From NCBI GenBank assembly GCA_964608495.1, contig CAZSOQ010000094.1, positions 1-19,374 of the forward strand: 19,374 nt of DNA, in the 5' to 3' direction. The notes under the pieces are model-generated. The model was not told where the DNA came from, did not search any database, and saw only the letters and a list, made by a program, of their open reading frames with translations. Origin of the DNA: JAKORR01 sp964608495. GTDB taxonomy: Bacteria > Armatimonadota > Zipacnadia > Zipacnadales > FEN-943. Positions 1-8,052 of this stretch are shown here, piece by piece (the stretch's first letter is position 1; each line of letters begins with the position of its first letter). The translations under genes and the position numbers were made by a program.

Positions 1-1356
<1,356 letters not shown>

Positions 1357-1412
1357 GGCGTGGAGAAGGGCGGCCCGCCGTGGGCAAAACGGGTGCGAGG
1401 TAGCGCGATATC

Positions 1413-2987
1413 ATGTCTCAGTTTCCTGTGCTCAGCGCGATAATCTTCACGCCGCTGGTCGGCATGATCCTGGTCCTGTTGCTGGACAAGGAGCGGCACG
1501 TTCAGGCCATCCGCTGGGTGGCCCTGGTCGCCAGCGCCGTCACGCTGCTGCTGTCCCTGCTCGCCCTCGTGCCCTACGAGATCCGGATCGCGGGGTTCCA
1601 GCTCCAGGAGCAGTACGAATGGATCCCCGCCCTCAACGTCAGCTACCACGTCGGCACCGACGGCCTCAGCATTCCGCTGGTGCTGCTCACGGCCCTTCTG
1701 GCCCTGCTGAGCATCGCCTACTCCTTCCGCATCACCGACCGCGTGAAGGAGTACATGGCCTTCTTTCTGCTGCTCGAGACGGGCATGCTCGGGGTCTTCC
1801 TCGCGCTGGACTTCTTCCTCTTCTACGTGTTCTGGGAGGTATCGCTGGTGCCGATGTACTTCATCATCGGCATCTGGGGCGGCCCGCGCCGGGAGTACGC
1901 GGCCATCAAGTTCTTCATCTACACGCTGGTGGGCTCGCTGGCAATGCTGCTGGCGATCCTGGGCGTGTACTTCAGCTCCGACCCGCGCACCTTCGACATG
2001 GTGGAGCTCGTGCGTCAGCAGCCCATCGTCGGCATGAGCCTGAAGGCCGGCCTGATCTTCTGGGGCTTCTTCCTCGGCTTCGCCATCAAGGTGCCCATGT
2101 GGCCCTTCCATACCTGGTTGCCGGACGCGCACGTCGAGGCCCCGACCGCGGGCTCCGTCATCCTCGCGGGCGTGCTGCTGAAGATGGGCTGCTACGGCTT
2201 CCTGCGCGTAAGCCTGCCCCTCCTGCCCGAGGCCAGCGCCTACTTCAGCTTCGTCATCGCGATCCTCGCCCTCATCAGCATCATCTACGGCGCGCTCTGC
2301 GCCATGGGCCAGACCGACATGAAAAAGCTCATCGCCTACTCGTCGGTCAACCACATGGGCTACGTGATGCTGGGCGTCGCGGCGGCCTGCGCCGTCGCCA
2401 CGGCGACCGATCCCCAGCAGGTGGCCGGCCTCTTTGTCTCACGCACCACGGCCCTCAACGGCGCCGTGCTCCAGATGGTCAATCACGGCATCATCACCGG
2501 CGCCCTGTTCTTTCTGGTGGGAGTCATCTACGACCGCGCTCACGTCCGGGAGCTGGACGCCTTCGGTGGTCTGGGCAAGATCATGCCCGTCTACGCCGGC
2601 GTCATGATGGTGGCCTGCTTCGCGTCTCTGGGCCTGCCCGGCCTGGCCGGCTTCGTGAGCGAGTTCATGGTCTTCCTGGGCAGCTTCCCGCTGTACAAGC
2701 TCATCGTCGCCGTGTCGGTGCTCGGCGTGGTCATCACGGCCGCCTTCTTCCTGTGGATGATCCAGCGCGTGTTCCTGGGGCCGGTCAACGTGCGCTGGCA
2801 GCCGCTCGAGGACATGGACGGGGGCGAGCTGTTCGCCACGGTGCCCCTGGTGGTGCTGATGCTGGCGATAGGTCTGTACCCGATGCCTGTGATCCGGGCC
2901 ATCAACGCGGCTATGGTGCCGCTCGTACAGGTACTGCAGGAGAACGCCGACCTGCTCGCCTCGGCCGGACGTTTCCTGTCTGGGTAG
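1413..2987 (+). CDS. nuoM: NADH-quinone oxidoreductase subunit M
   Basis: Second antiporter-like proton-translocating subunit of complex I, 524 residues, a normal length for NuoM, and almost entirely membrane helices. Family landmarks are present: WEVSLVPMYFIIGIWGG with the essential glutamate at about residue 142, a lysine at about 226 in the FAIKVPMWPFHTWLPDAH segment, then VEAPTAGSVILAGVLLKMG with a second lysine near 257. The later YSSVNHMGYVMLG and NHGIITGALFFLVG helices are also typical. The ATG at 1413 is supported by a purine-rich GCGAGG about 12 bases upstream and by the N-terminus starting directly with a hydrophobic helix. It lies 56 bp after nuoL and 111 bp before nuoN, so it is almost certainly in the same nuo transcript. 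Nothing looks broken. Confidence 0.97.
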   Translation: MSQFPVLSAIIFTPLVGMILVLLLDKERHVQAIRWVALVASAVTLLLSLLALVPYEIRIAGFQLQEQYEWIPALNVSYHVGTDGLSIPLVLLTALLALLSIAYSFRITDRVKEYMAFFLLLETGMLGVFLALDFFLFYVFWEVSLVPMYFIIGIWGGPRREYAAIKFFIYTLVGSLAMLLAILGVYFSSDPRTFDMVELVRQQPIVGMSLKAGLIFWGFFLGFAIKVPMWPFHTWLPDAHVEAPTAGSVILAGVLLKMGCYGFLRVSLPLLPEASAYFSFVIAILALISIIYGALCAMGQTDMKKLIAYSSVNHMGYVMLGVAAACAVATATDPQQVAGLFVSRTTALNGAVLQMVNHGIITGALFFLVGVIYDRAHVRELDAFGGLGKIMPVYAGVMMVACFASLGLPGLAGFVSEFMVFLGSFPLYKLIVAVSVLGVVITAAFFLWMIQRVFLGPVNVRWQPLEDMDGGELFATVPLVVLMLAIGLYPMPVIRAINAAMVPLVQVLQENADLLASAGRFLSG

Positions 2988-2997
2988 AAGCCGTGGG

Positions 2998-3052
2998 AGC
3001 CGGCCGGCCCCGCTCCGGCTGGGGAGAAGAAGGGGCCCGCCGGTCGCGGGCC
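2998..3052 (+). other. Two GC-rich stem-loops in the nuoM-nuoN spacer
   Basis: The 111-bp gap between nuoM and nuoN is long for this operon and holds two inverted repeats. The first pairs AGCCGG (2998-3003) with CCGGCT (3015-3020) across 11 bases. The second pairs GGCCCGC (3034-3040) with GCGGGCC (3046-3052) across a 5-base loop. Neither is followed by a T-run, so they are not convincing terminators. They could act as RNA-stability or processing elements that set the NuoM:NuoN ratio; that role is inference. At this GC content, short stems also arise by chance. Confidence 0.35.
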
Positions 3053-3098
3053 TGCGCTGGCAGGACAGGGGATAGGCGAATCCCCGGGTAAACCTGGC

Positions 3099-4550
3099 AT
3101 GACCGGGATCGTTAGAGACCTGAGCCTTTTCGCACCAGAGCTGTTCCTGGCGGCCCTGGGAGTAGTGGTGTTGCTCGCGGACCTGATCCTGCCGTCCTCC
3201 TGGCGGAAGGAGGTGGCCGCCGTCGCCGGTCTGGGCCTGCTCCTGGGCCTGCTGCCCGTGGCGAGCGTCCTGGGCCGCGGACCGGCCTCCGATTTCTCCG
3301 GCGCCTTCGTGGTGGACGACTTCGCCGTGCTCTTCAAGCTCGTCTTCTTCGTGGCCGGCGCCCTCACCGTGCTGCTCTCCGTGGATCAACTGCTCGCTCA
3401 GCGCCGGGGATTCGGCGAGTTCTTCGTGCTGCTCGTCTTCCTGGTGCTCGCCCTGTGTCTCATGGCCTCGGCGGGCGACCTCATCGTCTTCTACCTCGCC
3501 TTCGAGCTGTCGTCCCTGTGCGGCTACCTTCTGGCCGCCTGGCTTCGCGGCGACCGCCGCAGCACCGAGGCGGGCCTGAAGTACTTCATCTACGGCGCCA
3601 CGGCCTCGGGGGTGATGCTCTACGGCCTCTCCCTGATCTACGGGCTGACGGGCACGCTGCACATCGCCGGCCTCGCCGAGGCCCTGAGGTCCGGCGGCGG
3701 CTACCTGGGCGCAGTGGCGGCGGCGATGGTCCTGGCGGGGCTCGGCTACAAGATCGCGATGAGCCCCTTCCACTGGTGGGCCCCCGACGTCTACGAGGGC
3801 GCTCCCACTCCCGTCACGGCCCTGCTGTCGGTCGGGCCCAAGCTCGCGGGCTTTGCCCTCTTCGTCCGCATCCTCCAGCCCCTCGTGCTGACGGCGCCCT
3901 ACGTCTGGCCCATGGCCCTCGCCGTGCTCTGCGTCGTCACCATGTTTACCGGCAACCTGCTCGCCATCCGCCAGCCCAACGTCAAGCGCATGTTGGCCTA
4001 CTCCTCGATCGCCCACGCCGGCTACCTGCTCATCGGCCTCACCGTTGCGACCACTGACCCCATCGGTCTGCAGGCCGTCGTCGTTTATGCCGTCGCCTAC
4101 CTCTTTATGAACCTGGGCGCCTTCGCCGTTGCCATCTTCGTCGAGCACCAGACCGGCAGCTCCCTGATCTCGGCCTTCGCCGGCCTGTCCCGCAGGGCTC
4201 CGGCCGTCGCCCTCGCCATGGTCGTGTTCCTGCTGTCTCTGGTCGGCATCCCGCCCACGGCCGGCTTCGTGGGTAAGCTGGTGCTCTTCGGGACGGCCAT
4301 CAAGGTGCCCGGCTTCGCCTGGCTGGCGGTGCTGGGGATCATCAACAGCGCCATCTCGGTGTACTACTACATGAACGTCGCGCGCGTGATGTACTTCGCG
4401 GACCTGGAGGAGCCCTCCCGCGCCCGGGCGCCGCGCGCGGTGGCCCTGGCCGTGCTGGTGGCCGCCGTCGGCACCTTGCTCATCGGCCTGGGCCCCGAGC
4501 GACTGCTGGCCCTGGCCGCGGTTTCCTCGCGCGCAATGGGTGGATTGTGA
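3099..4550 (+). CDS. nuoN: NADH-quinone oxidoreductase subunit N
   Basis: Third antiporter-like subunit of complex I, 483 residues, normal for NuoN. It is an integral membrane protein with about 14 predicted helices. Diagnostic segments are FYLAFELSSLCGYLLA with the conserved glutamate near residue 136; LGYKIAMSPFHWWAPDVYEG with the lysine near 218; and LLSVGPKLAGFALFVR with a lysine near 248. The repeat-type helix KRMLAYSSIAHAGYLLIGL is also present. The start at 3099 gives the expected N-terminal hydrophobic helix (LFAPELFLAALGVVVLLADLIL), although no strong ribosome site is visible, which leaves slight doubt about the exact start. The stop TGA at 4548-4550 lies three bases before the rex start, so translation of the two is probably coupled. 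Confidence 0.97.
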   Translation: MTGIVRDLSLFAPELFLAALGVVVLLADLILPSSWRKEVAAVAGLGLLLGLLPVASVLGRGPASDFSGAFVVDDFAVLFKLVFFVAGALTVLLSVDQLLAQRRGFGEFFVLLVFLVLALCLMASAGDLIVFYLAFELSSLCGYLLAAWLRGDRRSTEAGLKYFIYGATASGVMLYGLSLIYGLTGTLHIAGLAEALRSGGGYLGAVAAAMVLAGLGYKIAMSPFHWWAPDVYEGAPTPVTALLSVGPKLAGFALFVRILQPLVLTAPYVWPMALAVLCVVTMFTGNLLAIRQPNVKRMLAYSSIAHAGYLLIGLTVATTDPIGLQAVVVYAVAYLFMNLGAFAVAIFVEHQTGSSLISAFAGLSRRAPAVALAMVVFLLSLVGIPPTAGFVGKLVLFGTAIKVPGFAWLAVLGIINSAISVYYYMNVARVMYFADLEEPSRARAPRAVALAVLVAAVGTLLIGLGPERLLALAAVSSRAMGGL

Positions 4551-4553
4551 GCC

Positions 4554-5225
4554 ATGCCCGGCGAGAGTAGCAGGATACCCGAGCCGGTGGTCGAGCGGCT
4601 GTGCCGCTACCACCGCTACCTGTCGCGGGCCGTCCGCAGCGGAATAGTGCGCGTGCCTTCCCAGGCGCTGGCGGCGATGACAGGAGCCACGCCCGAGCAG
4701 GTGCGCAAGGACCTGTCTCACTTCGGCGCCTTCGGGCAGCGAGGCGTGGGCTACGACACCGCTCACCTGCGCGACCAGATCCGCCACATCATGGGCCTGG
4801 ACACACCCCGCCGCGTCGCCATAATCGGCGCCGGGCACCTGGGCACCGCCCTGGCTGGGTATCCTGGATTCGAGGCGCGCAGGTTCGAGATCGCCGGCCT
4901 CTACGACAGCAATCCCTCGCGTGTGGGGCACAGCGTCCAGGGCCTGCGCGTGCGCAGCATCGGTAGCTTGGCGGACGACTGCCAGGCACAGAAGGTGGAC
5001 ATCGCCATCATCGCCGTGCCGGAGGGGGCGGCCCAGGCGGTGGCCGATCACGCGGTGGCCGCTGGGATCCACGCCGTGCTTAGCTTTGCCCCGGTGACGC
5101 TAGAGCTGCCGGAGGACGTGGTCGTCAGGTACGTTGACATGACCTCCGAGCTGGAGTTCCTCAGCTTCTGGATCGAGCACGGCGCCGAAAACTCCGTGGA
5201 ACACCGCAACCGACGGGAGCGATAG
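4554..5225 (+). CDS. rex: Redox-sensing transcriptional repressor Rex
   Basis: Cytoplasmic homodimeric repressor that binds its operator when NADH is low and leaves it when NADH rises; 223 residues, close to the usual 210-225. The N-terminal winged helix (about 8-80) contains the family's recognition stretch, RKDLSHFGAFGQRGVGYD (51-68). A Rossmann fold follows with GAGHLG at 92-97 and an acidic residue after the second strand (LYDSN, D118), as expected for NAD(H) specificity. The C-terminal ELEFLSFWIEHG matches the domain-swapped helix of the dimer. The start at 4554 lies three bases after the nuoN stop, so rex is the distal gene of the nuo operon. Known Rex targets include respiratory and fermentative NADH-recycling genes, so feedback on nuo is a reasonable inference. 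No clear Rex operator is visible in the window; the nuo promoter is upstream of it. Confidence 0.95.
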   Translation: MPGESSRIPEPVVERLCRYHRYLSRAVRSGIVRVPSQALAAMTGATPEQVRKDLSHFGAFGQRGVGYDTAHLRDQIRHIMGLDTPRRVAIIGAGHLGTALAGYPGFEARRFEIAGLYDSNPSRVGHSVQGLRVRSIGSLADDCQAQKVDIAIIAVPEGAAQAVADHAVAAGIHAVLSFAPVTLELPEDVVVRYVDMTSELEFLSFWIEHGAENSVEHRNRRER

Positions 5226-5329
5226 CCCATGTGGTGGGGGATGGCCGCCGGACCCGGAGCTCAGGGGCTGCGCGACATGCCCGGCCCCCGACGGACTGAC
5301 TACAGCCTCAACCGGAAAGAGAGAAAAGC

Positions 5330-6364
5330 GTGACCGAGCAAAACGTCTCAGATCAACCAAGCCCGCAGAGACTGCCCTTCGCCGCACCAGTGGCCCGGGA
5401 ACTAGAGGCCGTGGAGCGATTGCTCCACGACATCGTGCCGCGGGACATCCCGATCCTCAGCGACATCCAGGCCCGGCTGATGAGTGGGGGCAAGCGCCTG
5501 CGCCCCAGCCTGCTGCTGCTCAGCGCGCGCCTCTTCCGCGTGCTGAGACCGCAAGACGAGGCGGTGTTCAAGGCTGCCGCCGCGGTGGAGACTGTTCACC
5601 TGGCCTCGCTGCTTCACGACGACCTGGTGGACAACTCCCCTGTCCGTCGCGGCGAACCATCCATCCAGGAGCAGTACGGCCTTGGCGCGGCCCTGCTTGC
5701 CGGCGACTACCTGGCCGCCGCGGCCTACAGGCGCCTGTGCCTGCAGTCGCGGACCCGCGCGCTCACCTTGCTTGCCAACGCCGTCGCCAGCATGTGCGAG
5801 GCGGAGTTCACCGTGATCGCGTCCAACTCCGGCATGGACCGTCGGACCTATGCCGCCTCGGCGGCCGGGAAGACTGGGGCCTTGATGTCCGCCGCCTGCG
5901 AGATGGGTGCCGTAGAGGCGGGCGCCGATCTGGAGCCGGCCCAGTTGCTCGGCGCCTATGGTCGCGAACTCGGGATCGCCTTCCAGATAGCCGATGACGT
6001 GCTCGACATCTTCGGCTCCCCGGCTGTCAGCGGCAAACCCGTCGGTCAGGACCTGGTCAGCGGCCAGCCCAATCTGGTCGTGATCCTTGCCCTCGAGGCC
6101 GACCAGGACGGCAGCCTTCGCGCCGCGCTGGAGTCGCTCGAAACGCACAAGCCGGCCGACCTGGAGGCCCGGGCCGAGGTCATCGAGCAGATGCGACGCC
6201 TGCGCGCCGGCGAGCAGGCCCATGCGATCGCCCGGGACTACGCCAACCGCGCGAGAGGCTTCCTCTCTCGCCTGCCCGCCTGCCCGGCCCGCGAGGGCCT
6301 CGAAGCAGCCACCGAGTACGTCGCCAACCGCAGCCTGCTCGGCTCGCGGCGGTCGGCTCGCTAG
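5330..6364 (+). CDS. All-trans polyprenyl diphosphate synthase (long-chain, quinone side chain type)
   Basis: Cytoplasmic prenyltransferase that adds isopentenyl diphosphate units to an allylic primer; 344 residues. It has GGKRLRP at 53-59, the first aspartate-rich motif HDDLVD at 96-101 followed by RRG (106-108), and the second motif ADDVLD at 221-226. The residue five before the first motif is alanine rather than an aromatic, the pattern of medium/long-chain synthases (octaprenyl, heptaprenyl, solanesyl) rather than farnesyl synthase. Chain length cannot be read exactly. The usual GxxTLPxxxAL after the second motif reads GQPNLVVILAL, a slightly divergent version. The start is GTG at 5330, backed by GGAAAGAGAG about 7 bases upstream. 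It follows rex by 104 bp in the same direction; next to nuo, a role in making the respiratory quinone tail is likely. ispB, hepT or sdsA would be possible names. Confidence 0.9.
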   Translation: MTEQNVSDQPSPQRLPFAAPVARELEAVERLLHDIVPRDIPILSDIQARLMSGGKRLRPSLLLLSARLFRVLRPQDEAVFKAAAAVETVHLASLLHDDLVDNSPVRRGEPSIQEQYGLGAALLAGDYLAAAAYRRLCLQSRTRALTLLANAVASMCEAEFTVIASNSGMDRRTYAASAAGKTGALMSAACEMGAVEAGADLEPAQLLGAYGRELGIAFQIADDVLDIFGSPAVSGKPVGQDLVSGQPNLVVILALEADQDGSLRAALESLETHKPADLEARAEVIEQMRRLRAGEQAHAIARDYANRARGFLSRLPACPAREGLEAATEYVANRSLLGSRRSAR

Positions 6365-7668
6365 CCTCGTTGGGTCCCCCCGACGGTGGGCGGCCAGTTG
6401 GCCATGGCCTGCTCCAGCCGCCGCACGTGCTCGATCTGCGCTGGGGCTAGCTTCCGCGCATAGGGCAGCCGCTCGGCCTGCACCAATCCCCGCGCCAGGG
6501 CCAGCCCGGCTCGGGCCACGCTCGCCACGGCCTCCGGCCCCACGACCTCCAGGCTGTCGGTGATCTGGTGGTGGTACCAGCGCCCGGCGTGGCAGTTCGT
6601 GCGGTAGAACCAGACGGCGGGCACGCCGGCCGCCGTGAAGAAGAAGTGGTCTGAGTAGGGCGAGACGTCCGGGCCCACCGATACCTGTTCGCCCAGCTTG
6701 CCGATCTCCTGTCGCACCCACTGCTCCATCCTCGGCGGCCCCGTCACCCAGGCGACAGTGTGGCCGAGCAGTGAGCCCACACTGTCGAAGTTGATCATGG
6801 TCGCCAGGCGAGCGGCCCCCCGCGTCTCATCGCGCACGAAGGCCTCCGCGCCGACCGAGAGGTGTTCCTCACAGCCGAAGCTCACAAGCCACAGGTCTCG
6901 TCGTCGCTGCAAGCCCGCCAGCTCCGAGGCTATCTCCAGAAGGCACGCCAGCCCCGTGGCGTCGTCGTCCGCGCTCTGCCCGATGGCGACCGAGTCGTGG
7001 TGCGCTCCGAGGAGCACGCCGGCCGCGCCGGGCTGCGACCCTGGGAGCCGCCCGATGACGTTCATGGCCTCGCCCGGCTCGACGACGCAGTCAATGCTGA
7101 CACGCACTCGCGCCGGAGCTCGCGCCAGCTCCCAGCCCTCCAGGTAGGGGATCGTGACGGACGGCACCCGCAGCTTGTCAACCCATCCCATCGGCAACCC
7201 GTCCTGCACCAGCTCGGCCGAGGGGAAGCGGTCATCCAGGAAGAGAGCCGCGGCAGGGCGCGCCTTCGCCAGGGCCTCGAGGTCGGCCGGGTCCTCTCCC
7301 CACATGCCTAGCACCAGCACGACCTTGCCGCGCGACCTGCGCAGCACGGGGTTGTCCGGCGTCAGGTACTCGACCACGGCCAGCTCCCCCTCCACCACGC
7401 CCTTCGTCGAGGGAGTGTGCCCTATCGGGAGCGCAGGCAGGTCCATCCATCCCCGGCCGCGCCGTATCTTCACCGCGACGGCGCGACACTGCCACTTGCT
7501 GATGGGGAACCACTGCCAGGTGACCTCGGCGCCCAGCTTCGCGAGCCTGCCCGCCACATACTCCGCCGCGGCGAGCTCCGACGGCGTGCCCGTCAGCCTC
7601 GGCGCGAGCTGGCACAGCTTCTCGACGTGAGCCATCAGGGACCGAGCTGCGATCGGCACGAGCATCAT
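6361..7668 (-). CDS. M28-family zinc metallopeptidase (aminopeptidase-like)
   Basis: About 435 residues. Numbering from the second ATG, the M28 di-zinc site is complete: GAHHDSV (H222), ADDDATG (D234), CEEHLS (E266 base, E267 ligand), INFDSVGS (D294) and WYHHQITDS (H365). SPYSDHFFFTAAGVPAVWF (about 335-353) is the typical loop before the last ligand. A segment of about 95-190 between the N-terminal lobe and the catalytic core resembles an inserted PA-like domain. I see no signal peptide, so a cytoplasmic role is likely, unlike many secreted M28 enzymes. The start is placed at the tandem ATGATG (7668-7663), directly after AAGGAG. That spacing is too tight for the first ATG; a GTG nine bases after the AAGGAG, at 7659, is an alternative. 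An in-frame extension to 7809 exists but runs through a perfect hairpin and looks non-coding. The substrate is unknown. Confidence 0.9.
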   Translation of the reverse strand: MMLVPIAARSLMAHVEKLCQLAPRLTGTPSELAAAEYVAGRLAKLGAEVTWQWFPISKWQCRAVAVKIRRGRGWMDLPALPIGHTPSTKGVVEGELAVVEYLTPDNPVLRRSRGKVVLVLGMWGEDPADLEALAKARPAAALFLDDRFPSAELVQDGLPMGWVDKLRVPSVTIPYLEGWELARAPARVRVSIDCVVEPGEAMNVIGRLPGSQPGAAGVLLGAHHDSVAIGQSADDDATGLACLLEIASELAGLQRRRDLWLVSFGCEEHLSVGAEAFVRDETRGAARLATMINFDSVGSLLGHTVAWVTGPPRMEQWVRQEIGKLGEQVSVGPDVSPYSDHFFFTAAGVPAVWFYRTNCHAGRWYHHQITDSLEVVGPEAVASVARAGLALARGLVQAERLPYARKLAPAQIEHVRRLEQAMANWPPTVGGTQRG

Positions 7669-7783
7669 CTCCTTGGCCTTCCGCCTGAGCGGCGCCCTGG
7701 GACAGCCGTCAGCGCGCGTGTCGGGATGTCCAGCCTGATGTAGCGTCGTGGGAGGCAAACCTTCGGGAGGGGAGGGTCGTACA

Positions 7784-7825
7784 AAGCATCGAGCTGCCTC
7801 CGGGGCCAAAGGCAGCTCGATGCTT
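7784..7825 (-). terminator. Perfect 16-bp hairpin, terminator or attenuator candidate
   Basis: AAGCATCGAGCTGCCT at 7784-7799 is perfectly repeated in inverse at 7810-7825, with a 10-base loop between. This is the strongest simple hairpin in the window. Read on the minus strand it is followed by only TGT, so with the last stem bases the run is CTTTGT, a weak U-tract. Read on the plus strand the tail is CTTCTTCC, also weak. It lies 116 bases upstream of the M28 peptidase start and downstream of a sigma70-like promoter pointing the same way. It could end a short RNA, attenuate the peptidase transcript, or simply protect an RNA end. A member of a dispersed repeat family is another possibility; no second copy is seen in this window. 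Confidence 0.55.
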
Positions 7826-7832
7826 CTTCCGC

Positions 7833-7870
7833 TCCGCCCGTGCGGCGTTGCAATGCTCTGTCTGGGCGGA
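7833..7870 (-). other. Inverted repeat between the junction RNA and the 16-bp hairpin
   Basis: TCCGCCC (minus strand 7870-7864) can pair with GGGCGGA (7839-7833) across a 24-base loop that contains the palindrome TTGCAA. It sits directly between the larger closed structure (7870-7978) and the perfect hairpin (7784-7825). Alone it would be unremarkable at this GC content; its position in an unbroken series of stems is why it is listed. Confidence 0.35.
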
Positions 7871-7978
7871 ACTTGGCCCGATAGGCAGCCTGGGCGCTTG
7901 CCAAGGGGGCTCTGCTGTTTCGGCTTAAGCTACATTCGCTTCGGCCGCTAGACCTGCACAAGGCCATCGGGCCAAACT
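7870..7978 (-). other. Candidate structured RNA: closed multi-stem junction in the M28 leader
   Basis: On the minus strand TTGGCCCGAT (7975-7966) pairs perfectly with ATCGGGCCAA (7882-7873). The stem extends three more pairs through two G-U wobbles and an A-U pair, to 7978 and 7870. Inside are three further stems: GGCCT/AGGTC (7965-7961 with 7955-7951, one G-U pair); CGGC/GCCG with inner AAGC/GCTT around a 7-base loop (7947-7921); and GGCA/TGCC (7902-7899 with 7887-7884). The wobble pairs exist only if the minus strand is the RNA; on the plus strand they become A-C mismatches. That fits the minus-strand promoter just upstream. I recognise no known riboswitch, 6S, SRP, tmRNA or RNase P core here. 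Whether it is a cis-acting leader or a separate small RNA is not decidable by eye. Confidence 0.4.
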
Positions 7979-7996
7979 TGGACTTTCCTAGGAAGA

Positions 7997-8026
7997 ACTG
8001 TACACCACTCCCGGCCTCTATGTCAA
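7997..8026 (-). promoter_or_regulatory. Sigma70-like promoter directed at the M28 peptidase
   Basis: The minus strand reads TTGACA at 8026-8021, a perfect -35 match. After an 18-base spacer comes TACAGT at 8002-7997, four of six matches to the -10 consensus. A start point near 7990 would give an untranslated leader of about 320 bases before the peptidase ATG, containing the series of inverted repeats. The surrounding gap is less GC-rich than the genes, which also fits a regulatory region. It is predicted from sequence only. Confidence 0.5.
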
Positions 8027-8044
8027 GCCCCCTGGGGGCCTTTT
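8027..8044. terminator. Short GC hairpin after the Gfo/Idh/MocA gene
   Basis: GCCCCCTGGGGGC at 8027-8039 forms a compact 5-bp stem with a 3-base loop. On the plus strand it is followed by CTTTT, so it looks best as a plus-strand terminator, although no plus-strand gene ends here. On the minus strand it lies 13 bases past the Gfo/Idh/MocA stop codon and may mark that transcript's 3' end, with only TT after it. Its minus-strand edge abuts the TTGACA box of the peptidase promoter. The direction of use is uncertain. Confidence 0.4.
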
Positions 8045-8052
8045 CTCGTCGC

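Noticed and set aside
2439..5072. Very long minus-strand open frame (877 codons) opposite nuoM, nuoN and rex
   Set aside because: Its translation is low-complexity and rich in His, Gln, Asp, Glu, Arg and Gly, with no family resemblance, while the plus strand encodes three clearly conserved proteins. It is a by-product of GC-rich third codon positions.
5226..5329. Possible small gene or promoter between rex and the polyprenyl synthase
   Set aside because: The 104-bp gap has only short open frames and no good -35/-10 pair. A GC stem may form, but nothing beyond the GGAAAGAGAG ribosome site is supportable.
7669..7809. N-terminal extension of the M28 peptidase frame
   Set aside because: The added 47 residues have no family match, pass through one arm of the perfect hairpin, and lie upstream of AAGGAG-ATGATG. 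I read this as an untranslated leader.
7980..7989. AGGAAAGTCC on the minus strand, as in the 5' P4 region of bacterial RNase P RNA
   Set aside because: None of the other conserved RNase P blocks (AGTGCAACAGAGA-like, ACAGAA...GGCTTA) is found downstream and the structured stretch is too short. The match is probably chance.
7905..8044. GGGGGCTCTG on the plus strand, resembling the 5' end of E. coli 4.5S RNA, with a GCCCCC 3' partner and TTTT
   Set aside because: The essential SRP domain (GGTC...GGAAG...AGCAG) is absent, and the G-U pairs favour a minus-strand RNA. I found no plus-strand promoter for it.
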